A stretch of 64,000 bases of DNA from Nocardioides potassii (GCF_021648885.1 NZ_JAKJHZ010000003.1:372001-436000); one strand, 5' to 3'. Positions 50,265 to 60,469 are shown, counted from the first letter of the stretch. The notes: a model not told the origin generated them from the sequence alone. Translations and numbers: made by a program.

Positions 50265-51185
50265 CTATGCGCGGTCGGCGGTGCGGGAGATCGCCTCGAC
50301 GAGGGTCTCGAAGAGGGCGGGGGGCAGGTCGTGGCCCATCCCGTCGACCAGGACGAGCTCGGCGCCGGGGATGGCGGCGGCGGTGGAGCGGCCGCCGCTG
50401 ACGTGCACCATCTTGTCGTTCAGCCCGTGAACGACCAGCGCGGGGATGCGCAGGCTGCGCAGGCGGTGGGTGCGGTCGGGCTGCTGCAGGACGGCCATCA
50501 TGTGGCGCATCACGCCGCTGGCGCTGTAGCCGCGGTCGAAGGTCTCGCCGGCGCGGGCGGTGAGGCGCTCACGGTCGGCGGGGTAGCCCGGCGAACCGAT
50601 GACGTCCCAGAAGGCGACGCTGGTGGAGACGTACGACTCGCGGCCGGGCTTGCGCGGGGCGAGGAGCGCTGGGATGAGGCGCGGGTCCTGCCACCCCACC
50701 GACCGCTTCCCGGTCGTCGACATGATGCTCGTCAACGACCGCACGCGCTTCGGGTGCTCGATCGCGACAGTCTGCGCGATCATGCCGCCCATCGAGATGC
50801 CGGCGAGGTGCGCGGACTCGAGGCCGAGGTGGTCCATCAGCGCGACGGCGTCGTCGGCGAGGTCGGACATGGAGTACGGCGCCCGCACCTTCGCGCCGCC
50901 GAAGGCCCGCACGAGGTGGCTGCGCTTGACCCGACCCGGGATCCGGGTGGAGCGACCGGTGTCGCGGTTGTCGTAGCGCACGACGTAGAAGCCCGCCTCC
51001 GCGAGCATCACGCACAGCTCGGTGTCCCACCAGTTCATGGGTCCACCGAGGCCCATCACGAGCACCAGCGGCTCGTCGGACGGGTCGCCGAAGGTCTGGT
51101 AGTAGAGCTCGACCCCGGTGCCGACGGGCGCGACGAGCTCGTCGGCGACGACGGGTGCTGCAGTGCTGTCGCGGCGGGTGGGCAT
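50265..51185 (-). CDS. Alpha/beta hydrolase
   Basis: 306 residues. Nucleophile elbow AGISMGGMIAQ (Ser ~128), oxyanion region VMGLGGPMNWWD, a late Asp in VVHGLNDKMV and the catalytic His in DGMGHDLPP: a complete triad. Similar to proline-iminopeptidase-like or esterase-type hydrolases; substrate not identifiable. ATG 51185 is chosen over an upstream start at 51221. Confidence 0.82.
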   Translation of the reverse strand: MPTRRDSTAAPVVADELVAPVGTGVELYYQTFGDPSDEPLVLVMGLGGPMNWWDTELCVMLAEAGFYVVRYDNRDTGRSTRIPGRVKRSHLVRAFGGAKVRAPYSMSDLADDAVALMDHLGLESAHLAGISMGGMIAQTVAIEHPKRVRSLTSIMSTTGKRSVGWQDPRLIPALLAPRKPGRESYVSTSVAFWDVIGSPGYPADRERLTARAGETFDRGYSASGVMRHMMAVLQQPDRTHRLRSLRIPALVVHGLNDKMVHVSGGRSTAAAIPGAELVLVDGMGHDLPPALFETLVEAISRTADRA

Positions 51186-51263
51186 GGCTCCAGTGAACAC
51201 GACGGTCCGTCCCCAGTGCACCCGAAAGTGGGGGATGTCCCTTTACGAATGGGGGTTCTGGGC

Positions 51264-51269
51264 TAGGTT
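51264..51269 (+). promoter_or_regulatory. -10 candidate (TAGGTT) for the lipase-like gene
   Basis: TAGGTT ends 8 nt before GTG 51278 in the 92-bp divergent gap; a further leaderless-type arrangement. Confidence 0.35.
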
Positions 51270-51277
51270 CAGCCATT

Positions 51278-52108
51278 GTGACCCAGCGCACGATGGCGGC
51301 GTTCCTCACGCCGGAGGGCTTCTCCCAGCCTTCCCTGGCGGCCGTCCTGCGCGAGGGTTCGGTCCTCACCGAAGCCGGTCGGTACGCCGTCCAGGCCCTC
51401 GGTGCGCGCGGAGCGAGACGTCGTACGCCCTATGGCGCCCTGCCCGTGCGGGTGACGGAGCCGGTCCTGCTCGTCCCCGGCTTCATGGCCGGCGACTCCT
51501 CGCTCGGCCCGATGAGCAGGACGCTGCGCCAGCAGGGCTTCCGCACCTACCGCGCGGACATCCGCGCCAACGTGGGCTGCACCCTCGCCGCGGCCGCCCA
51601 GCTCGAGGAGCGGCTCGAGGAGATCACCCAGCGCCGCGGTTCGCGGGTGCGGATCGTCGGCCACAGTCTCGGCGGGATGCTCGCCCGGGGCGTCGCGGCT
51701 CGACGTCCCGACCTCGTGGCCGGGATCGTCACCATGGGCAGCCCGATGCTCGCGCCGGGTGCGCACCACACCTCGCTGGCGCGCAGCGTCGACCTCCTGG
51801 TGCGCCTCAACCGCGCCGGACTGCGCAACCTCATGGCGGAGGACTGCGTGGCCGGGCTGTGCGCGCAGGAGAGCTTCGCGCAGGCGCGCGCCGACCTGCC
51901 CGCGGACGTGGACTTCACCGCGATCTACTCCCGCCGCGACGGCATCGTCGACTGGCGCGCCTGCATCGACCCGGTCGCGATCGCGGTCGAGGTGCGCTCG
52001 TCGCACGTGGGGATGGCGTTCGACCCCGCCGTCATCGCGGCGGTGTCGGCCGCGCTGCGCCCGGCGGCCGGGTCAGTTGTCGAAGTCGATCGTGGAGAGA
52101 GCGCGTAG
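51278..52108 (+). CDS. Alpha/beta hydrolase, triacylglycerol-lipase-like
   Basis: 276 residues. [20 protein letters not shown] resembles the oxyanion strand of lipase class 2 proteins, the nucleophile is in [14 protein letters not shown] (Ser ~131), [11 protein letters not shown] holds the probable Asp and [10 protein letters not shown] the His. No signal peptide is evident. The 3' end overlaps glpX by 36 bp on the opposite strand. Confidence 0.8.
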   Translation: MTQRTMAAFLTPEGFSQPSLAAVLREGSVLTEAGRYAVQALGARGARRRTPYGALPVRVTEPVLLVPGFMAGDSSLGPMSRTLRQQGFRTYRADIRANVGCTLAAAAQLEERLEEITQRRGSRVRIVGHSLGGMLARGVAARRPDLVAGIVTMGSPMLAPGAHHTSLARSVDLLVRLNRAGLRNLMAEDCVAGLCAQESFAQARADLPADVDFTAIYSRRDGIVDWRACIDPVAIAVEVRSSHVGMAFDPAVIAAVSAALRPAAGSVVEVDRGESA

Positions 52109-53080
52109 CTTCGACAGCTGGTGCTCCGCGGTGATCGAGCGGACCGTGCCGCTGCGCGAGCGCATCACGAGCGAGTGGGTCGTCACGCCGTTGCCGCGGT
52201 AGCGCACGCCCCGCATCAGCTCGCCGTCGGTGATCCCGGTCGCCACGAAGAACGCGTCGTCGCCGGTGACCAGGTCGTCGGTCGCCAGCACGACGTCCGG
52301 GTCGAGGTCGTGGCCGGCGTCGAGGGCGCGCTGGCGCTCGTCGTCGTCCTGCGGCCAGAGCTGGCCCTGGATCGTGCCGCCGAGGCACTTCATCGCGCAG
52401 GCGGTGATGATGCCCTCGGGAGTGCCGCCGACGCCGAGCATGAGGTCGACACCGGTGTCCGGGCGGGCGGCCATGATCGCGCCGGCCACGTCGCCGTCGG
52501 TGATGTACTTGATCCGCGCGCCGGTCTCGCGGATGTCCTCGACGAGCTGGGCGTGGCGCGGCCGGTCGAGCAGCACGACGGTGACGTCGTGGACGCCCAG
52601 GCCCTTGGCCTTGGCGACCCGGGCGATGTTCTCCTTCACCGGCAGGCGGATGTCGACCTCGTCGGCGGCCTCGGGACCGGTGGCGAGCTTGTCCATGTAG
52701 AAGACCGCGCTGGGGTCGTACATCGAGCCACGCGGCGAGACGGCGAGGACCGAGATGGCGTTGCTCATGCCCTTCGCGGTCAGCGTCGTGCCGTCGATCG
52801 GATCGACCGCCACGTCGCACTCCGGGCCGGTGCCGTCGCCGACCTGCTCGCCGTTGAAGAGCATCGGGGCGTTGTCCTTCTCGCCCTCGCCGATCACGAC
52901 GGTGCCGCGCATCTCGACGGTGGAGATCATGTAGCGCATCGCCTCGACCGCGACGCCGTCCGCGTCGTTCTTGTCGCCGCGGCCGACCCAGCGACCCGCT
53001 GCCATGGCCGCCGCCTCGGTCACCCGCACCAGCTCGAGGGCGAGGTTGCGTTCGGGCTGCGGGGCGAGGTCGGCGCTCAT
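52073..53080 (-). CDS. glpX: Class II fructose-1,6-bisphosphatase
   Basis: 335 residues. [18 protein letters not shown] and [13 protein letters not shown] are the metal-binding signatures of GlpX-type FBPase, with [20 protein letters not shown] near the substrate site. It catalyses the gluconeogenic F1,6BP to F6P step, as the essential GlpX does in mycobacteria. ATG 53080, with GTG 53089 as an alternative. Next to a mod operon here, but away from fumC, with which it is paired in Mycobacterium. Confidence 0.92.
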   Translation of the reverse strand: MSADLAPQPERNLALELVRVTEAAAMAAGRWVGRGDKNDADGVAVEAMRYMISTVEMRGTVVIGEGEKDNAPMLFNGEQVGDGTGPECDVAVDPIDGTTLTAKGMSNAISVLAVSPRGSMYDPSAVFYMDKLATGPEAADEVDIRLPVKENIARVAKAKGLGVHDVTVVLLDRPRHAQLVEDIRETGARIKYITDGDVAGAIMAARPDTGVDLMLGVGGTPEGIITACAMKCLGGTIQGQLWPQDDDERQRALDAGHDLDPDVVLATDDLVTGDDAFFVATGITDGELMRGVRYRGNGVTTHSLVMRSRSGTVRSITAEHQLSKLRALSTIDFDN

Positions 53081-53090
53081 GGCGCACACG

Positions 53091-54068
53091 TTATCGGCCG
53101 GTGTCGCGGGCGCCGTACCGGCTGACAGCCGTCGCCTTGGCGGACAACCAGACCTCCCGTCCGGGCACCAGCTCGAGCTCGGTGGCGGCGGCGGGGGTCA
53201 CGTCGGCGAGCAGGTCGGGGGAGGCGTGCACCAGCAGTCGTACGGCGTCGCCGTGCGGCGCGAGGGTCGCGATCGGGCCGTGCCAGCGCAGCCGCGACGA
53301 GCCCTCCGGCTCGGACAGCGACACCGTCACCGCGTCCGGCGTGAAGGAGATCAGCTCACCGCCCTGGGGAACGAGGTTGAGCCCGACGAGGCGGGCGACG
53401 TGGGCCGTGCGGGGCTCGGCCGCGACCTCGGCGGGTGGCCCGACCTGGGCCACCCGACCGTCGTCGAGGACGAGCACGCGGTCGGCCAGGGTCAGTGCGT
53501 CGATCGCGTCGTGGGTCACCAGCAGCGCGATGCCGGGGAAGTCGCGCAGGTGGCGGCCGAGCTCGATGCGCAGCGCCACCTGGACCGAGACGTCGAGACC
53601 GGTGAAGGGCTCGTCGAGCAGGAGCACGTCCGGGTCGGTGGCGAGCGAGCGGGCGATCGCGACGCGCTGGGCCTGGCCGCCGGACAACTCATGCGGCTTG
53701 CGGTCAGCGAGGTCGCTGATGCCGAACCGCTCCAGCCAGTCGCGCGCGACGGCCTCGGCGGCCCGGCGGTCCTCACCCCGTGCGCGGCGGCCGAAGGCGA
53801 CGTTGTCGAGGGCGGTGAGGTGCGGGAAGAGCAGCTGGCCCTGGAAGACGAGCCCGACCCGGCGCTCGCGAACCGGGACCGCGAGCAGGTCGGTGCCGCC
53901 GAGGTGCGCCGTCCCGTCGACGTCGACGAGGCCGGCGAGCGCGTGCAGCAGGCTGCTCTTGCCGGCGCCGTTGGGCCCGATCACGGCGAGCACCTCGCCC
54001 GGCTCGACCGTGAAGGCGGCGCGCACCCGGTCGGCGACGTGGAGGTCCGCCACCAGCCGGCGCATCAC
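53091..54068 (-). CDS. modC: Molybdate ABC transporter ATPase
   Basis: 325 residues. Walker [15 protein letters not shown], signature [15 protein letters not shown], Walker [14 protein letters not shown]-loop [11 protein letters not shown]. The C-terminal region (about 235-320) is a single TOBE-type domain ([17 protein letters not shown]). GTG 54068 overlaps the modB stop (GTGA); the second codon is ATG. Last gene of the mod operon. Confidence 0.88.
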   Translation of the reverse strand: MMRRLVADLHVADRVRAAFTVEPGEVLAVIGPNGAGKSSLLHALAGLVDVDGTAHLGGTDLLAVPVRERRVGLVFQGQLLFPHLTALDNVAFGRRARGEDRRAAEAVARDWLERFGISDLADRKPHELSGGQAQRVAIARSLATDPDVLLLDEPFTGLDVSVQVALRIELGRHLRDFPGIALLVTHDAIDALTLADRVLVLDDGRVAQVGPPAEVAAEPRTAHVARLVGLNLVPQGGELISFTPDAVTVSLSEPEGSSRLRWHGPIATLAPHGDAVRLLVHASPDLLADVTPAAATELELVPGREVWLSAKATAVSRYGARDTGR

Positions 54069-54856
54069 GGCGTACCGAGCCAGTGGTCGCGCAGCGCCAC
54101 GAGGACGCCGATCGAGACGACGAGCATGACGAGGCTGAGCGACAGCGCGGCGTCCTGGTCGGCCTGGCGGGTGACGTAGATGAGCGTGGGCATCGTCTGC
54201 GTCGTGCCGGGGTAGTTGCCGTTGAAGGTGATCGTCGCGCCGAACTCGCCGAGCGAGCGGGCCCAGCCGAGGACGGTCCCGGCGACCACGCCGGGGAGCG
54301 CGAGCGGCACGGTGACCCGGCGGAAGGTGGTCCAGCGGGTCGCGCCGAGCGTCGCGGCAGCGTCGTCGTACCTCGGGTCCGCCGAGCGCAGGGCGCCCTC
54401 GATGGCGATCACCACGAACGGCATCGAGACGAAGACGTGCGCCAGCACGACGCCGTACGTCGTGAAGGGGAAGGCGAAGCCGGTCCAGGCGAGGAGCGGC
54501 TCGCCGACGAGCCCGGTCCGGCCGAAGGCGCTGCGCAGGGCGACGCCCGCGACCACGGGCGGCAGGACGAGGGGGACCGTGACCAGTGCCCGCAACGCGC
54601 CGCGGCCGCGGAAGTCGACGCGGGCGAGCAGCCAGGCGAGCGGCAGTCCGAGGACCAGGCAGAAGACGATCGCGACGGTCGAGGTGACGAGCGAGAGCCG
54701 GAGCGCGTCGAGCGCGACGCGGGACGTGAGGTGCTCCGGCAGCTGTGACCAGCTGGTGCTGGCGACCATCGCGACCGGCGGGACGAGCAGGAGGAGCGCG
54801 GCGAGGGCCGCCGGCACCATCAGCAGCGCGGGCGGCCTGCCGAGCCTGTCCTTCAC
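54065..54856 (-). CDS. modB: Molybdate ABC transporter permease
   Basis: 263 residues, five to six membrane helices, EAA-type loop AATLGATRWTTFRRVTVPLALP and the ModB-characteristic GWARSLGEFGATITFNGNYPGTTQT. GTG start, 10 bp after modA. Confidence 0.92.
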   Translation of the reverse strand: MKDRLGRPPALLMVPAALAALLLLVPPVAMVASTSWSQLPEHLTSRVALDALRLSLVTSTVAIVFCLVLGLPLAWLLARVDFRGRGALRALVTVPLVLPPVVAGVALRSAFGRTGLVGEPLLAWTGFAFPFTTYGVVLAHVFVSMPFVVIAIEGALRSADPRYDDAAATLGATRWTTFRRVTVPLALPGVVAGTVLGWARSLGEFGATITFNGNYPGTTQTMPTLIYVTRQADQDAALSLSLVMLVVSIGVLVALRDHWLGTP

Positions 54857-54866
54857 TGCCTGTCCC

Positions 54867-55616
54867 TCACGGGCTGCCGAAGCCGGCGTCCTTGAGGATG
54901 GCCTGGCCCTCGTCCGACGTCACCCACGCGACCCAGTCTGCTGCAAGGCCGGAGTCCTCCGACTGGTCGAGCGCCGCGACGTAGTAGGACGTCAGGTCCT
55001 CCTCGGCGCCCGGGATCTCGATGGCCACCACGTCGTCACCGGCGGCGACGGCGTCGGTGGCGTAGACGAGGCCGGCGTCGGCCTCCCCCGAGATGACCTT
55101 GTCGAGGGTGGCGCGGACGTCCTCCTCGAGGCTGGCGGGCTCCGCGCTGATGCCGTTGTCGTCGAGGACGGCCAGGGCGACCTTGCCGCACGGCACCTCG
55201 TCGGCGCAGCGCACCCAGGTCGCACCCTGGAGGTCGTCGAGCGACTCGATGCCGGCGGGGTTGCCCTTCGGTACGACGATCGTGAGCACGTTGGTGGCGA
55301 ACGTCTGGACGTCGCCCGTGACGCCGGCGTCCTCCGCGAGGCCCATCGACGTCTGGTCGGCCGTGGCCAGGACGTCACCGGGGGCGCCGTCGGCGGCCTG
55401 CTCGGCGAGGTCGGTGCTGGAGCCGAACGAGAAGGTGACCTTCGCGTCCTGCTCCTCCTCGAACGGCGTCGCCAGCTGCTGGAAGACGTCGGTCAGCGAC
55501 GCGGCGGCGAGCACGGTGAGCTCGCCCCGGTCGTCGGCCGGCCCCTCGTCACCTCCTCCGCAGGCGGCGAGGGGGAGGACGAGCGCGAGGGCTGCCGCGG
55601 CGAGACGGTGCTTCAC
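54867..55616 (-). CDS. modA: Molybdate-binding lipoprotein
   Basis: 249 residues. Lipoprotein signal ending LPLAAC, then ELTVLAAASLTDVFQQL (first oxyanion contacts), TFSFGSSTDLAEQ, DVLATADQT, NVLTIVVPKGNP and GLVYATDAVA, all ModA landmarks for binding molybdate or tungstate. GTG 55616 overlaps the regulator stop (GTGA). Confidence 0.92.
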   Translation of the reverse strand: MKHRLAAAALALVLPLAACGGGDEGPADDRGELTVLAAASLTDVFQQLATPFEEEQDAKVTFSFGSSTDLAEQAADGAPGDVLATADQTSMGLAEDAGVTGDVQTFATNVLTIVVPKGNPAGIESLDDLQGATWVRCADEVPCGKVALAVLDDNGISAEPASLEEDVRATLDKVISGEADAGLVYATDAVAAGDDVVAIEIPGAEEDLTSYYVAALDQSEDSGLAADWVAWVTSDEGQAILKDAGFGSP

Positions 55617-56020
55617 TTCGGGACCTCCACCACGACGTTGGTGGACTTGACGCTGGCGATGGCGCGGACGCCGGGCTCGAGGCCGAGCTCGTCCGCGGCG
55701 TCGCTGCTCATCAGCGACACGACCCGGTAGGGGCCGCAGATCATCTCGACCTGCGCCATCACGGTGTCGCGCTTGACCCGGGTGACGATGCCGCTCATCC
55801 GGTTGCGGGCGCTCACCGTGCTGGCCCGGGTGCGGTCGCGCTCGGCCAGCTCGCCCGACTCCACGAGGTGCTCGGCGAAGTCCGCGAGGTCGGGCCCCGC
55901 GACGGTCGCCCGGCCCTCGGTGCGCTGGCTCGGGATCCGGCCCGTGTCCACCCAGCGCCGTACGGTGTCGTCGCTGACCGCCAGGATCTCCGCGGCTTCC
56001 GCGATTCGGTACGTGATCAC
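55613..56020 (-). CDS. HTH plus molybdate-binding TOBE regulator (ModE-like)
   Basis: 135 residues. The N-terminal excisionase/MerR-like HTH (about 3-55) reads YRIAEAAEILAVSDDTVRRWVDTGRIPSQRT; the C-terminal Mop/TOBE domain (about 73-135) reads SARNRMSGIVTRVKRDTVMAQVEM and binds oxyanions. A compact alternative to canonical ModE, common in actinobacteria. First in the regulator-modA-modB-modC operon, so it is probably molybdate-responsive. GTG 56020 is preferred because CATACT (56027-56032, minus strand) ends 6 nt upstream; ATG 56038 is the alternative. Confidence 0.85.
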   Translation of the reverse strand: MITYRIAEAAEILAVSDDTVRRWVDTGRIPSQRTEGRATVAGPDLADFAEHLVESGELAERDRTRASTVSARNRMSGIVTRVKRDTVMAQVEMICGPYRVVSLMSSDAADELGLEPGVRAIASVKSTNVVVEVPK

Positions 56021-56099
56021 GGTGGCAGTATGCCGCATCTGCGGCCATTTGGCCTCCGACCGCCCGCACCCGCGGTGTCAGCCGCCGTCCGCCTGCTGC

Positions 56100-56175
56100 G
56101 CTGTAACGCCGGGTTAGGTGCTCTACCCACCCCCGTGCTCCGTAGGGGGTACAGCTCCTAACCCGGCGTTACAGC
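56100..56175. repeat. Long palindromic repeat R2, copy 2
   Basis: Perfect 18-bp outer stem (GCTGTAACGCCGGGTTAG with its complement at 56158-56175); the left half is nearly identical to 17039-17078, and the right inner part has changed but still pairs (GGGGGTA...AGCTCCT). Here it lies between divergent genes, not at a gene end. Confidence 0.85.
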
Positions 56176-56204
56176 GGCTGGGGGCGGCTGGGAGGATGGC
56201 CGGC

Positions 56205-56765
56205 GTGAGTGGGCAGGGACAGCCGAGCAGGTACAACCGCTCGTTCGGCGGCATGGCCGGCGCCCTCATCGTGACCGTGCTCTTCGTGGTGGCGTTCGTG
56301 ACGTGGCGCGGGCTGTTCCGCACCGACACCGACGACACCCCGGTGCCGGTCGACTGGCAGGAGACCGTCACCCTCGCGGACCAGGCCGGGCTGCAGGTCG
56401 TCCGGCCGCGCGAGCTGCCGGCCGGGTGGATCGCCACGAGCGTCGAGCTCAACGCGAGCGACGACCCGCGGTGGGGTCTCGGCGTGCTCACCGACGACGG
56501 CGACTTCGTCGGGATTCGCCAGCAGGACACGTCCGTGGACTCGCTCGTCGAGACGTACGTCGACGAGAAGGCCGACGCCGGCGACGACGCCACCGTGCCG
56601 TCCGAGGTCACCGACACCTGGCAGACCTGGTCGGACTCCGGCGGCGACCACGGCTTCTCGACCGAGGTCGGTGACGAGGCCGTGCTGGTCTACGGCTCGG
56701 CCCCGGTCGCCGACATCGAGGCCTTCATCGGCCTGCTCACCACCTCGCCCGCCACCACTGGTTGA
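56205..56765 (+). CDS. DUF4245 membrane-anchored protein
   Basis: 186 residues from GTG 56205 (GGAGGA 8 nt upstream; ATG 56196 is the alternative). A cytoplasmic N-terminus RYNRSFGGMAGAL leads into one membrane helix (about 14-36), then an exported domain (TVPVDWQETV-type opening, LPAGWIATSVEL, WSDSGGDHGFST). DUF4245 is conserved in this place in actinobacteria (compare Rv1100); function unknown. The stop TGA comes from repeat R1 (CTGGTTGA). Confidence 0.75.
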   Translation: MSGQGQPSRYNRSFGGMAGALIVTVLFVVAFVTWRGLFRTDTDDTPVPVDWQETVTLADQAGLQVVRPRELPAGWIATSVELNASDDPRWGLGVLTDDGDFVGIRQQDTSVDSLVETYVDEKADAGDDATVPSEVTDTWQTWSDSGGDHGFSTEVGDEAVLVYGSAPVADIEAFIGLLTTSPATTG

Positions 56766-56861
56766 GGAGGTCGCGCAGCGTCCGTGTCGAAACCCGTCGG
56801 CTGGCGCGCCCTGTGGCCTGAGCGGATCTCGTGACGGGACTTCGTCCCTCCTCGACCAGCG
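56758..56861. repeat. Dispersed intergenic repeat R1 (complete copy, provides DUF4245 stop)
   Basis: CTGGTTGAGGAGGTCGCGCA...GTCGAAACC and GGATCTCGTGACGGGAC...CCTCCTCGACCAGCG. Between the convergent DUF4245 and xseB genes, ending 6 bp before the xseB stop. It could form a terminator hairpin. Confidence 0.75.
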
Positions 56862-56867
56862 GAGACG

Positions 56868-57077
56868 TCAGTCGGCGTCGGGGCCGATGGCCTCGTCGAG
56901 GCGCTTGCGGGCGCCGTCGAGCCATTCCTGGCAGATCTTGGCGAGCGCCTCGCCGCGCTCCCAGAGCGCGAGCGACTCCTCGAGGGTCGTGCCGCCGGCC
57001 TCGAGGGTGCGGACCACCTCGATGAGCTCCTCGCGGGCCCCCTCGTAGGTCGGCTGCTTCGCGGGTGCATCAGGCAT
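56868..57077 (-). CDS. xseB: Exodeoxyribonuclease VII small subunit
   Basis: 69 residues, the normal size. [18 protein letters not shown] then [20 protein letters not shown] is the XseB family helical signature. It overlaps the 3' end of xseA by 8 bp, so is coupled. Subunit of ExoVII, which degrades single-stranded DNA. Confidence 0.93.
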   Translation of the reverse strand: MPDAPAKQPTYEGAREELIEVVRTLEAGGTTLEESLALWERGEALAKICQEWLDGARKRLDEAIGPDAD

Positions 57078-58323
57078 CGGGGTCCTCCTCGACCAGGGTG
57101 GCTTGTTCGATCGTGTCGGTGGTGGCGTGGATCCGGCCGTCGGCGACCCGGACGGACACCGCGGCGCCGACGGCTGCCTGCGCGACGGAGGTGACGACGT
57201 GCCCGTCGGCGTCCTGCAGGACGGCGTACCCCCGCTGCAGGGTGGCGAGCGGCGACAGCGCCTGGGCGCGGGCTCGCTGGTGGCCGATGTCGTCGGCCGC
57301 ACGGTCGAGCCGGTGCGAGAGCGTACGACGGGCGCGCGCCAGCAGCTCGTCGAGCTCGTCGGAGCGCGCGACGAGCAGGTTGCGCGGGTCGGCCATCGCC
57401 GGTCGGGACCGGACCTGCGTCAGCCACTCCTGCTCGCGCGCGATGCGCTGGGTGATCACCTGGCGCAGGCGGTCGCGCGCCCAGGTGACGCCGTGCGCCT
57501 CCTCGGCCATGTCCGGCACCACGAGCTTCGCGGCGTCGGTCGGGGTCGAGGCGCGGACGTCGGCGACGAGGTCGAGCAGCGGCTGGTCGGGCTCGTGACC
57601 GATGGCGGAGACCACCGGCGTGCGCATCGCGTGCACGGCCCGGATGAGTGCCTCGTCCGAGAAGGGGAGGAGGTCCTCGATCGAGCCGCCTCCGCGCGCG
57701 ACGACGATGACGTCGACGTCGACGTTGCGCTCGAGCCGGTCGAGGGCCTCCATCACCTCGGCCGCCGATCGGGTGCCCTGCATCGCGGCGTAGGCCACCT
57801 CGAACTCCACGGCCGGCCAGCGGCGGCGGGCGTTCTCCAGGACGTCGCGCTCGGCAGCGCTGTTGGGCGCGGTCACCAGGCCGACGCGTCCGGGCAGGAA
57901 GGGGAGGTCGCGCTTGAGCTCGGGCGCGAACAGGCCCTCGGCGGCCAGCAGCTGACGACGACGCTCGAGCCGCGCCAGCAGCTCGCCCAGCCCGACCATC
58001 CGGATCTCGCGCGCGGCCAGCGAGAACGACCCGCGGTTGGCGTAGAAGCTGGGCCGTGCGTGGACGACCACGCTGGCGCCCTCCACGAGGGGCGGGTTCA
58101 TCGAGTCGACGAGCGAGCGTGCGCAGGTCAGGGTCACCGAGATGTCGGCCACCGTGTCGCGGAGCGTCATGAAGACCGTCTGCACGCCCGGACGGCGATT
58201 GACCTGCGCGATCTGGCCCTCGACCCAGACGCCGCCGAGCCGGTCGATCCACTGCGAGACGGCATTGGCGACCGCGCGCACCGGGGCCGGTTGCTCGGCC
58301 GTGGCGTCGCGGAGGGAGGGCAC
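57070..58323 (-). CDS. xseA: Exodeoxyribonuclease VII large subunit
   Basis: 417 residues. N-terminal OB fold ([19 protein letters not shown]), then the catalytic domain with [34 protein letters not shown] and [17 protein letters not shown], and a C-terminal coiled helical region. The GTG start has TATCCT (58330-58335, minus strand) ending 6 nt upstream, so probably leaderless. Operon xseA-xseB. Confidence 0.93.
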   Translation of the reverse strand: MPSLRDATAEQPAPVRAVANAVSQWIDRLGGVWVEGQIAQVNRRPGVQTVFMTLRDTVADISVTLTCARSLVDSMNPPLVEGASVVVHARPSFYANRGSFSLAAREIRMVGLGELLARLERRRQLLAAEGLFAPELKRDLPFLPGRVGLVTAPNSAAERDVLENARRRWPAVEFEVAYAAMQGTRSAAEVMEALDRLERNVDVDVIVVARGGGSIEDLLPFSDEALIRAVHAMRTPVVSAIGHEPDQPLLDLVADVRASTPTDAAKLVVPDMAEEAHGVTWARDRLRQVITQRIAREQEWLTQVRSRPAMADPRNLLVARSDELDELLARARRTLSHRLDRAADDIGHQRARAQALSPLATLQRGYAVLQDADGHVVTSVAQAAVGAAVSVRVADGRIHATTDTIEQATLVEEDPDA

Positions 58324-58329
58324 GCCGCG

Positions 58330-58363
58330 AGGATAGGGGAGGCCGCGGACACGCCCGTAGAAT
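58330..58363. promoter_or_regulatory. Compact divergent promoter pair xseA / ispH
   Basis: Only 47 bp separate the two start codons. TATCCT (minus, 58335-58330) lies 6 nt before GTG 58323, and TAGAAT (plus, 58358-58363) lies 7 nt before ATG 58371. The -10 elements are 22 bp apart, so the -35 regions must overlap and the polymerases probably compete. Confidence 0.5.
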
Positions 58364-58370
58364 GAGGGGC

Positions 58371-59366
58371 ATGACAGACCTCGGCCTGCCCCCGGTCCTC
58401 GACCCCGAGACCGCCAAGAACGTCCTCCTCGCGGCCCCCCGGGGTTACTGCGCTGGGGTCGACCGGGCCGTGATCACCGTCGAGAAGGCGCTCGACCTCT
58501 ACGGCGCCCCGGTCTACGTCCGCAAGCAGATCGTCCACAACAAGCACGTCGTGGCGAACCTCGAGTCGCGCGGCGCCATCTTCGTCGAGGAGCTCGACGA
58601 GGTCCCCGAGGGCCAGACCGTCGTCTTCTCCGCGCACGGCGTCTCGCCGGTGGTCCACGCCCAGGCCGCCGACCGCGGGCTCAAGACCATCGACGCGACC
58701 TGCCCGCTGGTCACCAAGGTCCACCACGAGGCGAAGCGCTTCGCGAGCGACGACTACGACATCCTCCTGATCGGCCACGCCGGTCACGAGGAGGTCGAGG
58801 GCACGGCGGGCGAGGCGCCCGACCACATCCAGCTCGTGGAGAGCCCTGCCGACGTGGCCCACATCGAGGTGCGCGACCCCGCGAAGGTCGCCTGGCTCTC
58901 GCAGACCACCCTGAGCGTCGACGAGACCCTCGAGACGGTCGCGGCGATCCGGGAGAAGTTCCCGCTGCTGCTCGACCCGCCCAGCGACGACATCTGCTAC
59001 GCCACCCAGAACCGGCAGCTGGCGATCAAGGAGATCTCGCAGGACGCCGACCTCGTGATCGTGGTGGGCTCGCGCAACTCCTCCAACTCGGTCCGCCTGG
59101 TCGAGGTGGCCCTCGAGGCGGGCGCCAAGGCGTCGTACCTCGTCGACGACCACACCGAGATCGACGAGGCCTGGCTCGAGGGGGTCGACACCGTCTCGGT
59201 GACGTCGGGTGCGTCGGTGCCCGAGGACCTCGTCGAGGGGGTGCTGGCGTTCCTCGCCGAGCGCGGCTACCCCGACGCGAAGGCCGTGCACTCCGCCGAG
59301 GAGTCGCTGATCTTCGCCCTCCCGCCCGAGCTGCGCCGCGACCTGCGCGCCGCACAGAGGGCCTGA
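58371..59366 (+). CDS. ispH: 4-hydroxy-3-methylbut-2-enyl diphosphate reductase
   Basis: 331 residues. The three Fe-S cysteines are in PRGYCAGV (Cys27), DATCPLVTK and [16 protein letters not shown] and SAHGVSP supply the conserved histidines, and [15 protein letters not shown] is the substrate loop. Last step of the MEP isoprenoid pathway. ATG 58371 is preferred to the ATG at 58362, which overlaps the -10. Confidence 0.95.
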   Translation: MTDLGLPPVLDPETAKNVLLAAPRGYCAGVDRAVITVEKALDLYGAPVYVRKQIVHNKHVVANLESRGAIFVEELDEVPEGQTVVFSAHGVSPVVHAQAADRGLKTIDATCPLVTKVHHEAKRFASDDYDILLIGHAGHEEVEGTAGEAPDHIQLVESPADVAHIEVRDPAKVAWLSQTTLSVDETLETVAAIREKFPLLLDPPSDDICYATQNRQLAIKEISQDADLVIVVGSRNSSNSVRLVEVALEAGAKASYLVDDHTEIDEAWLEGVDTVSVTSGASVPEDLVEGVLAFLAERGYPDAKAVHSAEESLIFALPPELRRDLRAAQRA

Positions 59367-59374
59367 CGATCGCG

Positions 59375-59998
59375 ATGGCCCGCTTCGTCGACATCCATCC
59401 CGACAACCCGCAGCCGCGGCTCGTCACCCAGGTCGTCGAGGCGCTGCGCAACGACGAGCTGATCGCCTACCCGACCGACTCCGGCTACGCGCTCGGCGCC
59501 CAGCTCGGCAACCGGGAGGGCCGCGACCGGATCCTCAGGATCCGCGAGCTCGACGACCGGCACCACTTCACGCTGATGTGCAAGGACTTCGCCCAGCTCG
59601 GGCAGTTCGTGCACGTGGAGAACTACGCGTTCCGCGCGATCAAGGCCGCGACGCCCGGCCCGTACACCTTCATCCTCCCCGCCACCGGCGAGGTCCCGAA
59701 GCGGCTGATGCACCCGAAGAAGCGCACGGTCGGCGTCCGGATCCCCGATCACAGGCTCGTGTGCGCACTGCTCGAGGAGCTCGGCGAGCCGATCCTCACC
59801 AGCACCCTGATCCTGCCCGGTGAGACCGAGGCGCGGACGATGGGGTGGGAGATCAAGGAGGACCTCGACCACGTCGTCGACATCGTCGTGGAGTCCGGCG
59901 AGGTGACCGCCGAGCCGACCACGGTGATCGACTGGTCCGAGGCCCAGCCCGTCGTCGTACGCCACGGGGCGGGCGACGTGTCGCGCTTCGAGGAGTGA
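59375..59998 (+). CDS. YciO/Sua5/YrdC-family protein (threonylcarbamoyl-AMP synthase-like)
   Basis: 207 residues. The N-terminal IAYPTDSGYALGAQLGN is the Sua5/YrdC nucleotide-binding signature, followed by DDRHHFTLMCKDF, PGPYTFILPAT and VGVRIPDH. The D-S-G-Y variant and length fit YciO rather than true TsaC, so activity in tRNA t6A synthesis is uncertain. It starts 8 bp after ispH, in one operon. Confidence 0.82.
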   Translation: MARFVDIHPDNPQPRLVTQVVEALRNDELIAYPTDSGYALGAQLGNREGRDRILRIRELDDRHHFTLMCKDFAQLGQFVHVENYAFRAIKAATPGPYTFILPATGEVPKRLMHPKKRTVGVRIPDHRLVCALLEELGEPILTSTLILPGETEARTMGWEIKEDLDHVVDIVVESGEVTAEPTTVIDWSEAQPVVVRHGAGDVSRFEE

Positions 59999-60004
59999 GC
60001 CCCG

Positions 60005-60469
60005 TCAGGCAGGCCGCGAGAGCTCGCGGCTGAGCTCGGTCGCGATGTCGTCCTCGCCCTCGCGGTGGAGCCGCCAGACCAACCATCCGAGGCAGAGGGC
60101 GTAGCCGAGGGACAGTGCGACGGCGTGGGTGGCCACGCCCGAGACCACCGCCTGCACGAGGCTGTCGGCGGGATCGGCGACGACATCGCGGGCGACCGCG
60201 GCGACGAAGGTGAAGACCGCAGTCATCAGCAGCGGCGGCAGGAGGGCGACCAGGTAGAAGTCGCGCCGGCGCACGAGGGCCGCGAGGCCGAGGCACAGCG
60301 CCATGAAGCACAGGTCGAAGAACAGGGTCAGCCGGCCGGCGAGCAGCACGTCGATGCTGACCGCGGTGAGGGCGACGGCGACGCCGAGCGCGACCACCTG
60401 TCGACCGGGCTCGCGCCCGGCCTCCCAGAACGCTCCGGCCTGGTCCACGACGCTCAACCTAGGGCGCAC
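60005..60469 (-). CDS. Small membrane protein, DUF6542-like
   Basis: 154 residues, about four hydrophobic segments between 25 and 130, and a charged tail (HREGEDDIATELSREL). Position next to ispH is similar to Rv1111c in mycobacteria, whose product carries DUF6542; the match is by context and hydrophobicity only. GTG 60469, 1 bp after the rmuC stop, so probably coupled to it. Confidence 0.6.
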   Translation of the reverse strand: MRPRLSVVDQAGAFWEAGREPGRQVVALGVAVALTAVSIDVLLAGRLTLFFDLCFMALCLGLAALVRRRDFYLVALLPPLLMTAVFTFVAAVARDVVADPADSLVQAVVSGVATHAVALSLGYALCLGWLVWRLHREGEDDIATELSRELSRPA

